A stretch of 64,000 bases of DNA. It comes from Cyanobium sp. CZS48M. GTDB taxonomy: Bacteria; Cyanobacteriota; Cyanobacteriia; PCC-6307; Cyanobiaceae. The position numbers and the translations under genes are program-made. The stretch lies in contig JAUCZK010000001.1 of the NCBI GenBank assembly GCA_030373145.1, positions 310,001-374,000 on the forward strand, given 5' to 3'. A model generated the notes under the pieces. It worked only from the letters and a program-made list of their open reading frames with translations, made no database searches and was not told the DNA's origin. Position 1 is the stretch's first letter; every line of letters begins with the position of its first letter. Shown here piece after piece: positions 46,306 through 53,963 of this stretch.

Positions 46306-46593
46306 TCAAGGAGGCGGGTCAGGTGTATGGCAGGGTTGGAAAGTGCTCTCGGCCTTTAGCGGGAACCTTTCCGGGTGGCGTATCGACTCGACAGACAAGT
46401 CAACATCTAGATCAGGCCAATAAAGATGGTCCGAGGTCGGACGCAGTACATTAAGGATCTGCTGAATCGTTGCCGCTTTAAACCAGGGGAACTCTGAATA
46501 GGGAAGCGCCAGCTCTTCATCATCGATAAGCATCCAGACACAATGTCCAGAGACATTCGTGACCTCAGCTGCCAAAGTGGTTGTTCCATGCAT
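46306..46593 (-). CDS. DUF2442 protein, partner of DUF4160
   Basis: A 95-residue DUF2442 protein: ATVTN-type start (LAAEVTNVSGHCVWMLIDDE), then LALPYSEFPWFKAATIQQIL, where L-P-Y-x-x-F-P-W is the family core, and DHLYWPDLDVDLSVESIRHP near the end. DUF2442 genes are very often found beside DUF4160 genes on mobile DNA and behave like a toxin-antitoxin-type pair in some surveys; the activity is not established. It overlaps the upstream DUF4160 gene by 29 bases (ATG 46593; ATG 46589 is out of frame). GC content and codon use are visibly lower than in argS or hisC, suggesting transfer. Confidence 0.85.
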   Translation of the reverse strand: MHGTTTLAAEVTNVSGHCVWMLIDDEELALPYSEFPWFKAATIQQILNVLRPTSDHLYWPDLDVDLSVESIRHPERFPLKAESTFQPCHTPDPPP

Positions 46594-46804
46594 AGATGAT
46601 CTCCTGTTGGCGTGTCTCGACCAGGTGCTCAGCTTCTTTGATCCTCGGTGAGCTTAGCCCGATGTTGCGAGCGAGTTCAACGGTTGGGCTGAGCCAGAAC
46701 TTCGCCTCACCATCAGGATGACTGACATGGACGTGAGGACGACTCTCCTCCCGTGAGAAGAAGAAGAAACGAAATTCGCCATCCCTGAAGACGGTTGGTG
46801 ACAA
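46565..46804 (-). CDS. DUF4160 protein, partner of DUF2442
   Basis: A 79-residue DUF4160 protein: MSPTVFRDGEFRFFFFSREE, the family start with P-T-V-x-R and the F-F-F-F-S core, then RPHVHVSHPDGEAKFWLSP with the H-V-H-V motif, and ends with a helix (IKEAEHLVETRQQEIIYAWN). The start is TTG 46804; no ATG or GTG is in a better place. It overlaps DUF2442 by 29 bases, which points to coupled translation. The gene sits in a lower-GC island beside an integrase relic. The pair may be a toxin-antitoxin-like module (inference from recurrent pairing, not from known biochemistry). Confidence 0.85.
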   Translation of the reverse strand: MSPTVFRDGEFRFFFFSREESRPHVHVSHPDGEAKFWLSPTVELARNIGLSSPRIKEAEHLVETRQQEIIYAWNNHFGS

Positions 46805-46938
46805 GTTAAGTATTGAACGCCTGTCTCAGCATAGGCGCGACTGCAATGGCTGTTCGCATCTTTCCAACGATTATGGATAGATCGTGCAACGCTGAATGGG
46901 CGGATCCAGTGAATAGCGGCATCTTGCTTCTTTTGGCA

Positions 46939-47046
46939 GCATAAGAGCGGCTCGGCCTCCCTGCAACGGCGCGAAAACCTTGTTCTCGCGCGAATGCAGC
47001 CGTGAGCCTTCGCATGCCTGGGCTTGTTATGCGGATCCGCATAAGA
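46939..47046. repeat. attC-like imperfect cruciform and palindrome
   Basis: Nested complementary blocks in order: GCATAA (46939), GGCTC (46949), CTGCA (46961), GCGCGA (46969), then TCGCGC (46987), TGCAG (46996), GAGCC (47005), TTATGC (47028). The ends read GCATAAG and GTTATGC, close to the R-Y-Y-Y-A-A-C / G-T-T-R-R-R-Y core sites of integron attC, and the total of 95 bases is in the attC size range. The right end is also half of a perfect 18-base palindrome (47028-47045), after which GCATAAG recurs (47040-47046). It resembles a decayed attC. Confidence 0.45.
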
Positions 47047-47102
47047 CCGTTCCTGCTGTTGCAAAATGGTTGACGGGGCTGGTCGCCCCCCCAGAGGAGA
47101 GG

Positions 47103-47260
47103 GCCTCGATTCAGCACAGATGTGTCCATCGTCGTGGTTCTCACATCGCTGTGGTCGATGAACTCCTGGATCGTGCGGATGTTCTGCCCCTGCGCCACCG
47201 TGCTGCCAGTTGACTCCAGAACGGCTCGCGGCGCAGCGTCCTGGACATGGTGGGAACCGT
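47103..47260 (-). pseudogene. C-terminal relic of an integron-type tyrosine recombinase
   Basis: A minus-strand frame reads GQNIRTIQEFIDHSDV, then RTTTMDTSVLNRG. This matches the end of tyrosine recombinases, box-II G-x-x-I-R-T-x-Q-x-x-x-G-H-S-D-V-x-T-T-x-x-Y-T-H-V, and the V-L-N-R-G tail is typical of IntI proteins. The catalytic Tyr is replaced by Asp (MDTS for IYTH), the Gly before His is also changed, and an extra seven residues interrupt RAVLES...GQNIRT, so the piece is dead. The rest of the gene cannot be traced. About 520 bases (46805-47325) are otherwise without an intact gene. Confidence 0.6.
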
Positions 47261-47325
47261 GTGATGCAGCCTTTCTCCCTGCACCCTGCTTCCTACGCTG
47301 CCTGCGGTTGTCGCATCGCACCGCC

Positions 47326-48492
47326 TTGACCCCTTGCCTGCCTGATGGCCCCCAGGCCCGGCCCGAGGTGGAGGCCCTGGTGGCCTACAGCGCACCCCTG
47401 GAAGGTCGCCGCGGGCTGCTCCGGCTCGACTTCAACGAGAACACCGTGGGCCCCAGCCCGAAGGTGGTGGACGCGATCCGCGCCATCCCTGCCGACCACT
47501 ACGCCATCTATCCCGAATACGATGGACTGCGCGAAGCGGTGGTGGCCTCTCTCGGTGGGATGGGTCTGAACCCGGCCCACATCGGCCTGTTCAACGGTGT
47601 CGATGCCGCACTCCATGCCGTGTTCCACGCCTACGGCGCCCCGGGCGATCGGTTGCTCACCACCAGCCCCACCTTCGGCTACTACAGCCCCTGCGCCCGT
47701 ATGCAGGGCATGGTGATCGAGGCGATCCCCTACCGGCTGCCTCACTTTGGCTTTCCCCTCGAGGAGATCCGCGCGGCGCTGCTCGGTCCCGGTGGGGCCG
47801 GTGAACCGAGCGGCGACTGGCACCCGCCTCGCATTCTGCTGATCTGCAACCCCAACAACCCCACCGGCTCCCGCCTGGCGCCTGAGCGGATCCTCGAGTT
47901 GGCGGCCGCCGCGCCGCGCACGCTTGTGGTGGTGGATGAGCTCTATGAGGCCTTCACCGGGGACAGCGTGCTGCCGCCCCTGCTGAACCGGGGGGGTACC
48001 GATGCCTTCCCGGCCCATTCCAACCTGCTGGTGCTGCGCTCCCTGGCCAAGACCGCCGGCCTGGCGGGTCTGCGCATCGGCTTCGCGATCGGCGCGCCGG
48101 CCCTGGTGGACCGCATCAGCCGCGTCACCGGCCCCTACGACATCAACAGCTTTGCCGTCACGGCCGCCCGCGCCGCCCTGGAGGATCAGGCCTATGTGGA
48201 CACCTACGTGGCCGAAGTGCTGCAGGCCCGCAGTTGGTTGCTGGAGCAACTCCAGGCCGCTGGCGTGCGCCATCACGCTGCCGGTGGCAACTACCTGCTG
48301 ATCTGGCCCTCCCGGCCGGCGGCCGAAGTGGAGGCTGAGCTGCGCCAGGCGGGCATCCTGGTGCGATCTATGGCCGGCAAGCCCCTGATCGACGGCTCCT
48401 TGCGGGTGAGCCTGGGCAGCCGCGAGCAGATGGCGCGCTTCTGGAGCGCCTACCAGTTGATCGAAGCCATGACGATCAGCGCATCACCTTGA
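47326..48492 (+). CDS. hisC: Histidinol-phosphate aminotransferase family protein
   Basis: A fold-type I PLP aminotransferase of about 388 residues. The pattern LLRLDFNENTVGPSPKVVDA is the HisC-type start (N-E-N-x-x-G-P-S), followed by LFNGVDAALHAVFHAYG, LLICNPNNPTGSRL with the PLP Asn, LVVVDELYEAFTG with the Asp and Tyr, and LRSLAKTAGLAGLRIGFAIG with the Schiff-base Lys; SLRVSLGSREQM holds the substrate Arg. It would transaminate imidazole-acetol phosphate in histidine synthesis, though related aromatic or other aminotransferases look alike. No ATG lies before the conserved start; I chose TTG 47326 and the frame is open to 47122. Its end overlaps the next opposite gene by 17 bases. Confidence 0.82.
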   Translation: MTPCLPDGPQARPEVEALVAYSAPLEGRRGLLRLDFNENTVGPSPKVVDAIRAIPADHYAIYPEYDGLREAVVASLGGMGLNPAHIGLFNGVDAALHAVFHAYGAPGDRLLTTSPTFGYYSPCARMQGMVIEAIPYRLPHFGFPLEEIRAALLGPGGAGEPSGDWHPPRILLICNPNNPTGSRLAPERILELAAAAPRTLVVVDELYEAFTGDSVLPPLLNRGGTDAFPAHSNLLVLRSLAKTAGLAGLRIGFAIGAPALVDRISRVTGPYDINSFAVTAARAALEDQAYVDTYVAEVLQARSWLLEQLQAAGVRHHAAGGNYLLIWPSRPAAEVEAELRQAGILVRSMAGKPLIDGSLRVSLGSREQMARFWSAYQLIEAMTISASP

Positions 48493-49261
48493 TCTGGGTG
48501 CCATCGCTGAGGGGCGCACTGAAGCTGACCGTGCGGCCCACCCGTTGCACCGGCGTGCCGCTCATCGCTTCGAGGAAGGGCTCGACGCTGCCCTGGTCGC
48601 AGCCACTGGGGGCGCTGCCGCTCACGTACTGCACCGGGATCACCCGCCGGGGGTCGAGCGCGCGCACCACGGCCGCGGCCTCAGCGCCGTCGTAAACCTT
48701 GGCGCCACCTCCCACTCCGATGATCAATACATCGGGCTTGCCGATCAGCACCCGGTCTTCGGGGCGCAGGGCCGAGGCGGTGCCCCCCAGGTGGGCGATC
48801 TCCAGGCCGCCCTGTTTCCAACGCCAGAGGGTGGCCTGACCGAAGCGCCGTCCGCCGATGCGGTCGTGGGGGATGGCCGCCCCCTCCAGCTTCAGGCCCG
48901 CCACCCGGTAGGAGCCGGGGGTCACCAGCATGCGGCCGGAGGCCACGGGAGCACCTTCATCCAGCAGCCGGCTGCTGGCCAGAATCACATCAGCGCGCAC
49001 CCGCGGCTCGGCCAGGCCGGCGGCGCAGCCCACGGCTTTGAAGGGGTTCAGCAGCACGGTGGCACCACCGCCCTGGATCAGCAGGGCGCTGTGGCCATAG
49101 CTGGTGACCGTGACGCCACCCGCCGCCAGGCCGGCCCCTGGCAGTCCCAGGCTGACGCCAGCCACCAGGGCCGCCATGCCCAGGGCCGTGCCCCGGCGAT
49201 GAAGGGGCCTGCTGACGGTGCTGGAGGGGCCGTCGTGCGCTTGCCCTGATGCGGAGGCCAT
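48476..49261 (-). CDS. Metallo-beta-lactamase-fold protein lacking the metal motif, exported
   Basis: A 261-residue protein. The N-terminus has twin-arginine-like RPLHRRGTALGMAALVAGVS and an Ala/Gly signal ending near GLAAGG, so it is probably exported. The body looks like UlaG-type metallo-beta-lactamase proteins: GVTVTSYGHSALLIQGGGATVLLNPF at the start, LVTPGSYRVAGLKLEGAAIP, LEIAHLGGTASAL and VLIIGVGGGAKVYDGAEAAA, RRVIPVQYVSG. But the H-x-H-x-D-H stretch is absent: the place after the second strand reads ILASSRLLDEGAP. It may be a non-catalytic or altered member. The start at ATG 49261 is unsure. Confidence 0.75.
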   Translation of the reverse strand: MASASGQAHDGPSSTVSRPLHRRGTALGMAALVAGVSLGLPGAGLAAGGVTVTSYGHSALLIQGGGATVLLNPFKAVGCAAGLAEPRVRADVILASSRLLDEGAPVASGRMLVTPGSYRVAGLKLEGAAIPHDRIGGRRFGQATLWRWKQGGLEIAHLGGTASALRPEDRVLIGKPDVLIIGVGGGAKVYDGAEAAAVVRALDPRRVIPVQYVSGSAPSGCDQGSVEPFLEAMSGTPVQRVGRTVSFSAPLSDGTQIKVMR

Positions 49262-49326
49262 GCCTGCTGGTGCGCCCCGCAGGCGCCGATCGTGGCGCGA
49301 ACCTAGCAGCGTTGCCCCGGGGGCTT

Positions 49327-49959
49327 TCAGGAGGGGGTTCCGGTGAGAGCTCTGGCGCCGCTGGCTTGGTGCTGGGCCGCCTGGCGCAGGAAGTTGGCCA
49401 GCAGCTGGTGACCGTTCTGGGTAAGCACGCTCTCGGGGTGGAACTGAACGCCTTCGATCGGAAAGTGGCGGTGGCGCAGACCCATGACCGTGCCGTCCTC
49501 CAGCCAGGCGCTGATCTCCAGCTCCTCCGGCAGGCTGGCGCGCTCCGCGATCAGGCTGTGGTAGCGGGTGGCGGTGAGCGGGCTGGGCAGGCCGGCGAAC
49601 ACCCCTGCACCTCCATGCAGCACCGGTGAGGTCTTGCCGTGCATCAGTTCATTGGCCCGCACCACCCGGCCGCCGAACACCTGCGCCAGGCACTGGTGCC
49701 CCAGGCAGACCCCCAGGATCGGCACGGTCGGCCCCAGCTCCCGCATCACCTCCAGGCAGACCCCGGCCTGGTTGGGGTCACCTGGACCTGGTGAGATCAG
49801 GATCGCCGCCGGCTGCAGGGCTCTGATCTGCTTCACGCTCAGGGCGTCGTTGCGCTCCACCCGCAGGTCAGCGGCGATCGGGTGCTCCGCCGCCAGTTCA
49901 CCCAGGTACTGCACCAGGTTGAAGGTGAAGCTGTCGTAATTGTCGAGAACCAGGAGCAT
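49327..49959 (-). CDS. trpG: Anthranilate/aminodeoxychorismate synthase glutamine amidotransferase subunit
   Basis: A 210-residue class I glutaminase that gives ammonia to chorismate. [20 protein letters not shown] is the family start, then [14 protein letters not shown], the nucleophile in [45 protein letters not shown], and the catalytic His-Glu in [16 protein letters not shown]. It may serve both tryptophan and folate synthesis (TrpG/PabA); no partner synthase is adjacent, so the role cannot be split. The ATG at 49959 is chosen; the longer frame adds nine unconserved residues. Confidence 0.93.
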   Translation of the reverse strand: MLLVLDNYDSFTFNLVQYLGELAAEHPIAADLRVERNDALSVKQIRALQPAAILISPGPGDPNQAGVCLEVMRELGPTVPILGVCLGHQCLAQVFGGRVVRANELMHGKTSPVLHGGAGVFAGLPSPLTATRYHSLIAERASLPEELEISAWLEDGTVMGLRHRHFPIEGVQFHPESVLTQNGHQLLANFLRQAAQHQASGARALTGTPS

Positions 49960-49982
49960 CAGGCCAGCCGCCAGGCCTCCAT

Positions 49983-50456
49983 TCAAACGCCCAGGCGCAG
50001 CAGCAGGGGCGGCAGCAGCAGCAGCGCCGCGATCAGCAGGGAGGCCAGGGCGGCCACCAGCACGGCCGCGGCGGCGCAGTCCTTGGCGATGCGGGCCAGG
50101 GGATGGAAGCGGCGGCCGATGGCCAGGTCCACCACCGATTCGATGGCCGTGTTGATCAGCTCCAGAACCAGCACCGCCGCCACGGTGAGCACCAGCAGGG
50201 CCAGATGCTCAGGGCTCAGCTGCAGCCATACCCCCAGGGCAAAGACGCAGCCGCCGGTGATCGCATGGATGCGGAAGTTGCGCTGGCTGATGAAGCCATA
50301 GGCCAGGCCCTGGGCGGCATAGCGAAAACTCATGGGCAGGTCGCCGGCCACCCGCCAGGCCCCGCTGCGCTGGCTCCGCCCCCGGCGAGGGGAATCGCTG
50401 CTCATGGGATCCGCCAGCGCGAGGGGCACCGGTTCGAGGGGGACCGGGTTGACCAT
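49983..50456 (-). CDS. dgkA: Diacylglycerol/undecaprenol kinase family protein
   Basis: A small integral membrane kinase (157 residues; 120-155 is typical). After a cytoplasmic tail it has [20 protein letters not shown], helix [18 protein letters not shown] with the conserved E-x-x-N-T-A-I-E ([16 protein letters not shown]), then [20 protein letters not shown] with the signature A-K-D-x-x-x-A-A-V-x-x-x-x, and a final helix. It phosphorylates diacylglycerol or undecaprenol in relatives. The N-terminal 40 residues are not conserved and a later ATG may be used. It follows ybeY and precedes trpG in one minus-strand run (the ybeY-dgkA-trpG order is common in picocyanobacteria). Confidence 0.92.
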   Translation of the reverse strand: MVNPVPLEPVPLALADPMSSDSPRRGRSQRSGAWRVAGDLPMSFRYAAQGLAYGFISQRNFRIHAITGGCVFALGVWLQLSPEHLALLVLTVAAVLVLELINTAIESVVDLAIGRRFHPLARIAKDCAAAAVLVAALASLLIAALLLLPPLLLRLGV

Positions 50457-50548
50457 GCTGCCTCCTGCAGGCGTTTCGCTGCTGCGCGCGTCCGGACTGA
50501 ACGTTACCGCTGCCGTCCAGGGGGCTCGCTGCCGTCGCTACAGGATCC

Positions 50549-51124
50549 TCAGTGTCCGCACTCCAGCAGCTGGTCCTGGCGGCGCAGCATGGCCTCCAGG
50601 CGGGCGTCGTCGGGGTGGTCCCAGCCCAGCAGGTGCAGCAGGCCGTGGCTAGCCAGCCAACGCAGCTCCCGCGCCAGGCTCATGCCCGCCGCCTCGGCCT
50701 GACGGGCCGCTGTCTCCAGGGAAATGACGATGTCGCCCAGCTCCAGCGGCTCCCCCTGCTCCGGCAACTCCTGATCAGCGGCCTGCTCCGGCGGCTTTGG
50801 CATCGCCGGAGCTCCTTCCAGCCCCTCGTCCTGGGCGGCGAAGGCCAGCACATCGGTGGGGCCCTGCTGGCTCCGCCAGCTGGCGTTGAGCTCAGCCATC
50901 TCCCCATCGCCCACCAGGCTCAGCCCGAGGCTGTAGGCGGGCGCCCGCAGGGCCTGGGGCAACTCGGGCTGCAGCTGCTCCAGCCAGGCCGCCAGCAGAT
51001 CGCTCCACAGCCCTTCGGCGTTGGCGGGGTCGGCCAGGGGGCCTGCCGCCTCCAGCAACAGGGCGCTCAGCTCTTCGTCGCAGCTGAAGGCCAGGTCGAG
51101 CTCGGGTGGAGGAGCGGCCGTCAC
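50549..51124 (-). CDS. ybeY: Endoribonuclease YbeY
   Basis: A single-strand-specific metallo-endoribonuclease that matures 16S rRNA and takes part in ribosome quality control. The metal site H-G-x-L-H-L-x-G-x-D-H is complete: HGLLHLLGWDHPDDARLEAM near the C-terminus. Upstream marks are LSLVGDGEMAELNASWRSQ and QGPTDVLAFAAQDE. An insert between FA and DIVISLE (about 40 residues rich in Pro, Glu, Gln) lengthens it to 191 residues. The start is GTG 51124 overlapping the DUF3285 stop by four bases (GTGA). Confidence 0.95.
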   Translation of the reverse strand: MTAAPPPELDLAFSCDEELSALLLEAAGPLADPANAEGLWSDLLAAWLEQLQPELPQALRAPAYSLGLSLVGDGEMAELNASWRSQQGPTDVLAFAAQDEGLEGAPAMPKPPEQAADQELPEQGEPLELGDIVISLETAARQAEAAGMSLARELRWLASHGLLHLLGWDHPDDARLEAMLRRQDQLLECGH

Positions 51125-51405
51125 TGGGGCAGGCTGGGCCGGCCGAACCAGGCCAGCAGAAACAAAACGGTGCTGAAGCCCACGGCGGTGAGGCCGAAAT
51201 GCAGCAGGCTCTGGCGGCCCTTGCGCACCATGTTGCGCATCGCCAGCTTCACGAAGCTGGGCGGCGGGCTGGCCGCTACCTCAGGAGTTGCAACCTCAGC
51301 AGTTGCAACCTCAGCAGTTGCAACCTCAGCAGTTGCAACCTCAGCAGTTGCAACCTCAGGGGTCGGGGCTGGGCTGGGCTCCAGGGGGGTCGTGCTGTCA
51401 GTCAT
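51121..51405 (-). CDS. DUF3285 small membrane protein with EVATA repeats
   Basis: A 94-residue cyanobacterial DUF3285 protein. The conserved C-terminal half is PPPSFVKLAMRNMVRKGRQS and LLHFGLTAVGFSTVLFLLAW, one basic amphipathic segment and one membrane helix. The N-terminal half is low complexity: E-V-A-T-A repeated about five times between Pro-rich ends. The repeats are exact at DNA level (see the repeat entry), so the length of this tail may vary between strains. The function of the family is not known. It is between prfB and ybeY, with translation coupled to ybeY. Confidence 0.9.
   Translation of the reverse strand: MTDSTTPLEPSPAPTPEVATAEVATAEVATAEVATAEVATPEVAASPPPSFVKLAMRNMVRKGRQSLLHFGLTAVGFSTVLFLLAWFGRPSLPQ
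51287..51361. repeat. 15-base tandem repeat (five copies) inside DUF3285
   Basis: The unit gttgcaacctcagca occurs four times in a row (51287-51346), followed by a fifth copy that differs in the last two bases (51347-51361); a degenerate sixth unit lies before it. On the coding strand it encodes the pentapeptide A-E-V-A-T. Exact identity suggests recent expansion by slippage. Confidence 0.97.
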
Positions 51406-51422
51406 GGGGAAATCGGCGGGGC

Positions 51423-52548
51423 TCAGGTGTCCCCATCGGCGGCGATCTCCACACCCTGGCGCAGCAGGGCCTGGATGAAGGGGTCGAGGTCGCCGTCCAT
51501 CACGCCCTGCACATCGGTGGTCTCCACGGCGGTGCGCAGATCCTTGACCATCTGATAGGGGTGGAACACATAGTTGCGGATCTGGTTGCCCCAGGCCGCT
51601 TCCACGATGTCGCCGCGGATGTCGGCGATCTCCGAGGCCCGCTGCTCCTGGGCGATCACCAGCAGCTTGGCCATCAGCAGCGCCATCGCCTTCTCCTTGT
51701 TCTGGAGCTGGGAGCGCTCCTGGGTGCAGCGCACCGCCAGGCCGGTGGGCACGTGCAGGATGCGCACCGCCGTCTCCACCTTGTTGACGTTCTGACCGCC
51801 GGCCCCGCCCGAACGGGAGGTGGTGACCTCCAGGTCCTTGTCGGGGATGTCGAGCTTGACGTCCTCATCGAGCATCGGCATCACCTCCACCCCCGCGAAG
51901 CTGGTCTGGCGCTTGTCGTTGGCGTTGAACGGCGAGATCCGCACCAGCCGGTGGGTGCCCTTCTCGTTGCGCAGATAGCCGTAGGCGTAGCGGCCGTCGA
52001 TCTCGATCGTGCAGCTCTTGATGCCCGCCTCCTCCCCTTCCGAGAGCTCATTGACCGACACCTTCATGCCGTGGTCCTCGGCCCAGCGGGTGTACATGCG
52101 CATCAGCATCAGCGCCCAGTCCTGGGCGTCGGTGCCGCCGGCGCCGGCATTGATCGAGATCACGGCGCCCTCCTTGTCGTAGACGCCGCTCAGCAGCCGC
52201 TCCAGCTCCCAGCGATCGAGCGCGGCCTTGAGGCTCTGTAGGCCGCCGTTGGCTTCGGCCAGCAACTCCTCATCCGCTTCGAGGTCGTAGAGCTCGAGGG
52301 TGGCGCGGCCATCGTCGACAGCGCTGCGCCACTGCTGCAGTTGCTCCAGCTGGGCCTTCACCTCATCGAGCTGGCGCATCTGTTTCTGGGCCTGCTGCTG
52401 GTCGTCCCAGAAGTCGGGCTGGGAGGCCAGCTGCTCCAGGTCCTGCTGGCGGGCGTTCAGGGCCGGTACGTCAAAGACAGTCCTGGGCATGGCCCAGGCG
52501 GTCGGTGAGCTCGGAGAGATCGCGTTTGAAATCGGTGAGATCGAGCAC
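51423..52548 (-). CDS. prfB: Peptide chain release factor 2, programmed +1 frameshift
   Basis: RF2 recognises UAA and UGA. The gene needs a programmed frameshift: from GTG 52548 the first 25 codons ([20 protein letters not shown], then AQDCL) end at an in-frame TGA (52471-52473), and a +1 shift at CTT-TGA-C gives [18 protein letters not shown] and the rest of the protein. The slip site CTTTGAC and the UGA at codon 26 are as in E. coli; a Shine-Dalgarno-like AGGA precedes it. Family marks: SPF in [12 protein letters not shown], and GGQ in [17 protein letters not shown]. The product is about 374 residues. Confidence 0.97.
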
Positions 52549-52643
52549 CTGCTGTCGCCCAACGGTTTTCACGACCGTATCAGCGGGGCTGGGCTCCAGG
52601 CGGGGCTTCTAGGATCCCGCCACTGCCATGCACCTGGGCGATT

Positions 52644-52916
52644 GTGGTGAACACACCGGCGAAAGTTGAGATTTATACCTGGCGCTTCTGTCCCTTCTGC
52701 GTGCGGGCCAAGGCCCTGCTCGACCGCAAGGGTGTGGCCTACGAGGAGCACTCCATCGATGGGGATCAGCCGGCCCGCGCCGCCATGGCCCAGCGGGCGG
52801 AAGGCCGCTCCAGCCTGCCCCAGATCTTCATCGACGACCACGGCATCGGCGGTTGCGATGAACTCCATTCCCTGGAGCGTGCCGGCCGGCTCGATACGTT
52901 GCTGAAAGGGGCCTGA
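52644..52916 (+). CDS. grxC: Glutaredoxin 3 (GrxC)
   Basis: A 90-residue dithiol glutaredoxin: [20 protein letters not shown] with the active site C-P-F-C, the glutathione-binding [20 protein letters not shown] (T/S-x-P and G-G-x-D), and a short C-terminal helix. It reduces disulphides with glutathione. The start is GTG 52644 or GTG 52647. gshB starts two bases after its stop, so synthesis of glutathione and its user are one operon, the usual arrangement in cyanobacteria. Confidence 0.95.
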   Translation: MVNTPAKVEIYTWRFCPFCVRAKALLDRKGVAYEEHSIDGDQPARAAMAQRAEGRSSLPQIFIDDHGIGGCDELHSLERAGRLDTLLKGA

Positions 52917-52918
52917 GG

Positions 52919-53932
52919 GTGCCGAGCCGCGCCGAGCCCGCCAGCCGCTCCCATCTTTTTGTCGTCGATCCGATCCAGCGGCTCCGGCCGGGCAAGGATT
53001 CCAGCGTGGCCTTGATGCAGGCGGCCCAGCGCGCCGGCCATCAGGTCTGGATCTGCGGCCTGGCCGACCTGGCGGTGGAGGGTCAGCGGGCCGACGCCGC
53101 CGAACCTGGCCATCGCCCCACGGTGCTGGCCCAGTCGGCCCACCTCGCTGACATTCGCCCGACGCCTGCGGGCTGGGAGATCCCTGATCCCTGGGTGCAG
53201 CTGGGGGCACAGCAGCGCTGTCCGCTCGACGCCTTCACCTGGGTGTGGATGCGCAAGGATCCGCCCGTGGATGAGGCCTACCTCTATGCCACCCATCTGC
53301 TGGAGCTGGTGGAGCCTGCTGGGGTGCGGGTGCTCAACCGTCCGGCCGCCCTGCGGGCCTGGAACGAGAAGCTCGGTGCCCTGCGCTTCAGCCATCTGAT
53401 GGCGCCCACCCTGGTGAGCGCCAACAGCGAGCAGCTCACGGCCTTTGCCGCCGAGCACGGCGAGGTGGTGCTCAAACCCCTCGGTGGACGGGCCGGCCAG
53501 GGGGTGGTGCGCAGCGATGCGCGGGCGCCGGGCCTGCGGGCGCTGCTGGAGCTGGTCACCCACCAGGGCCAGCTGCCGGTGATGGCCCAGGCCTTTCTGC
53601 CCGAAGTGGTGGCGGGCGACAAGCGCATCCTGCTGGTGAATGGTGAGCCGCTGGGTGCGGTGAACCGGCGCCCCTCGCCTGGGGAGTTCCGCAGCAATCT
53701 GGCGGTGGGTGGGGAGCCCGAGGCCACAGCTCTCACCGATGCCGAGCGCCGCCTCTGCGCTGAGCTGGCACCGGCCCTGCGCGCCGCCGGGCTGTTCTTC
53801 GTGGGCATCGATGTGATCGCTGATCGCCTCAGTGAGATCAACGTCACCAGCCCCACGGGCGTGCGCGAGATCGAGCGCCTTGGTGGCGTGCCCTTGGCGG
53901 ATCTCACCATCGAGGCACTGCTGGCCAGCTGA
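52919..53932 (+). CDS. gshB: Glutathione synthetase
   Basis: ATP-dependent ligase joining gamma-glutamylcysteine and glycine, 337 residues. N-terminal domain [40 protein letters not shown] (M-R-x-D-P-P-x-D is diagnostic); [22 protein letters not shown]-grasp domain [38 protein letters not shown], and the metal/ATP site [20 protein letters not shown]. The start is GTG 52919. Its 3' end is convergent with the ion channel gene at 53964. Confidence 0.97.
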   Translation: MPSRAEPASRSHLFVVDPIQRLRPGKDSSVALMQAAQRAGHQVWICGLADLAVEGQRADAAEPGHRPTVLAQSAHLADIRPTPAGWEIPDPWVQLGAQQRCPLDAFTWVWMRKDPPVDEAYLYATHLLELVEPAGVRVLNRPAALRAWNEKLGALRFSHLMAPTLVSANSEQLTAFAAEHGEVVLKPLGGRAGQGVVRSDARAPGLRALLELVTHQGQLPVMAQAFLPEVVAGDKRILLVNGEPLGAVNRRPSPGEFRSNLAVGGEPEATALTDAERRLCAELAPALRAAGLFFVGIDVIADRLSEINVTSPTGVREIERLGGVPLADLTIEALLAS

Positions 53933-53963
53933 GGCCCCCTGGCGGGCCGGACCAGGGCGCGGC

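Noticed and set aside
46230..46454. Plus-strand 74-codon frame after argS
   Set aside because: Mostly opposite DUF2442 and without family features or ribosome-binding site.
51272..51361. CRISPR-like array
   Set aside because: Repeats are contiguous 15-base units with no spacers and lie in a coding frame.
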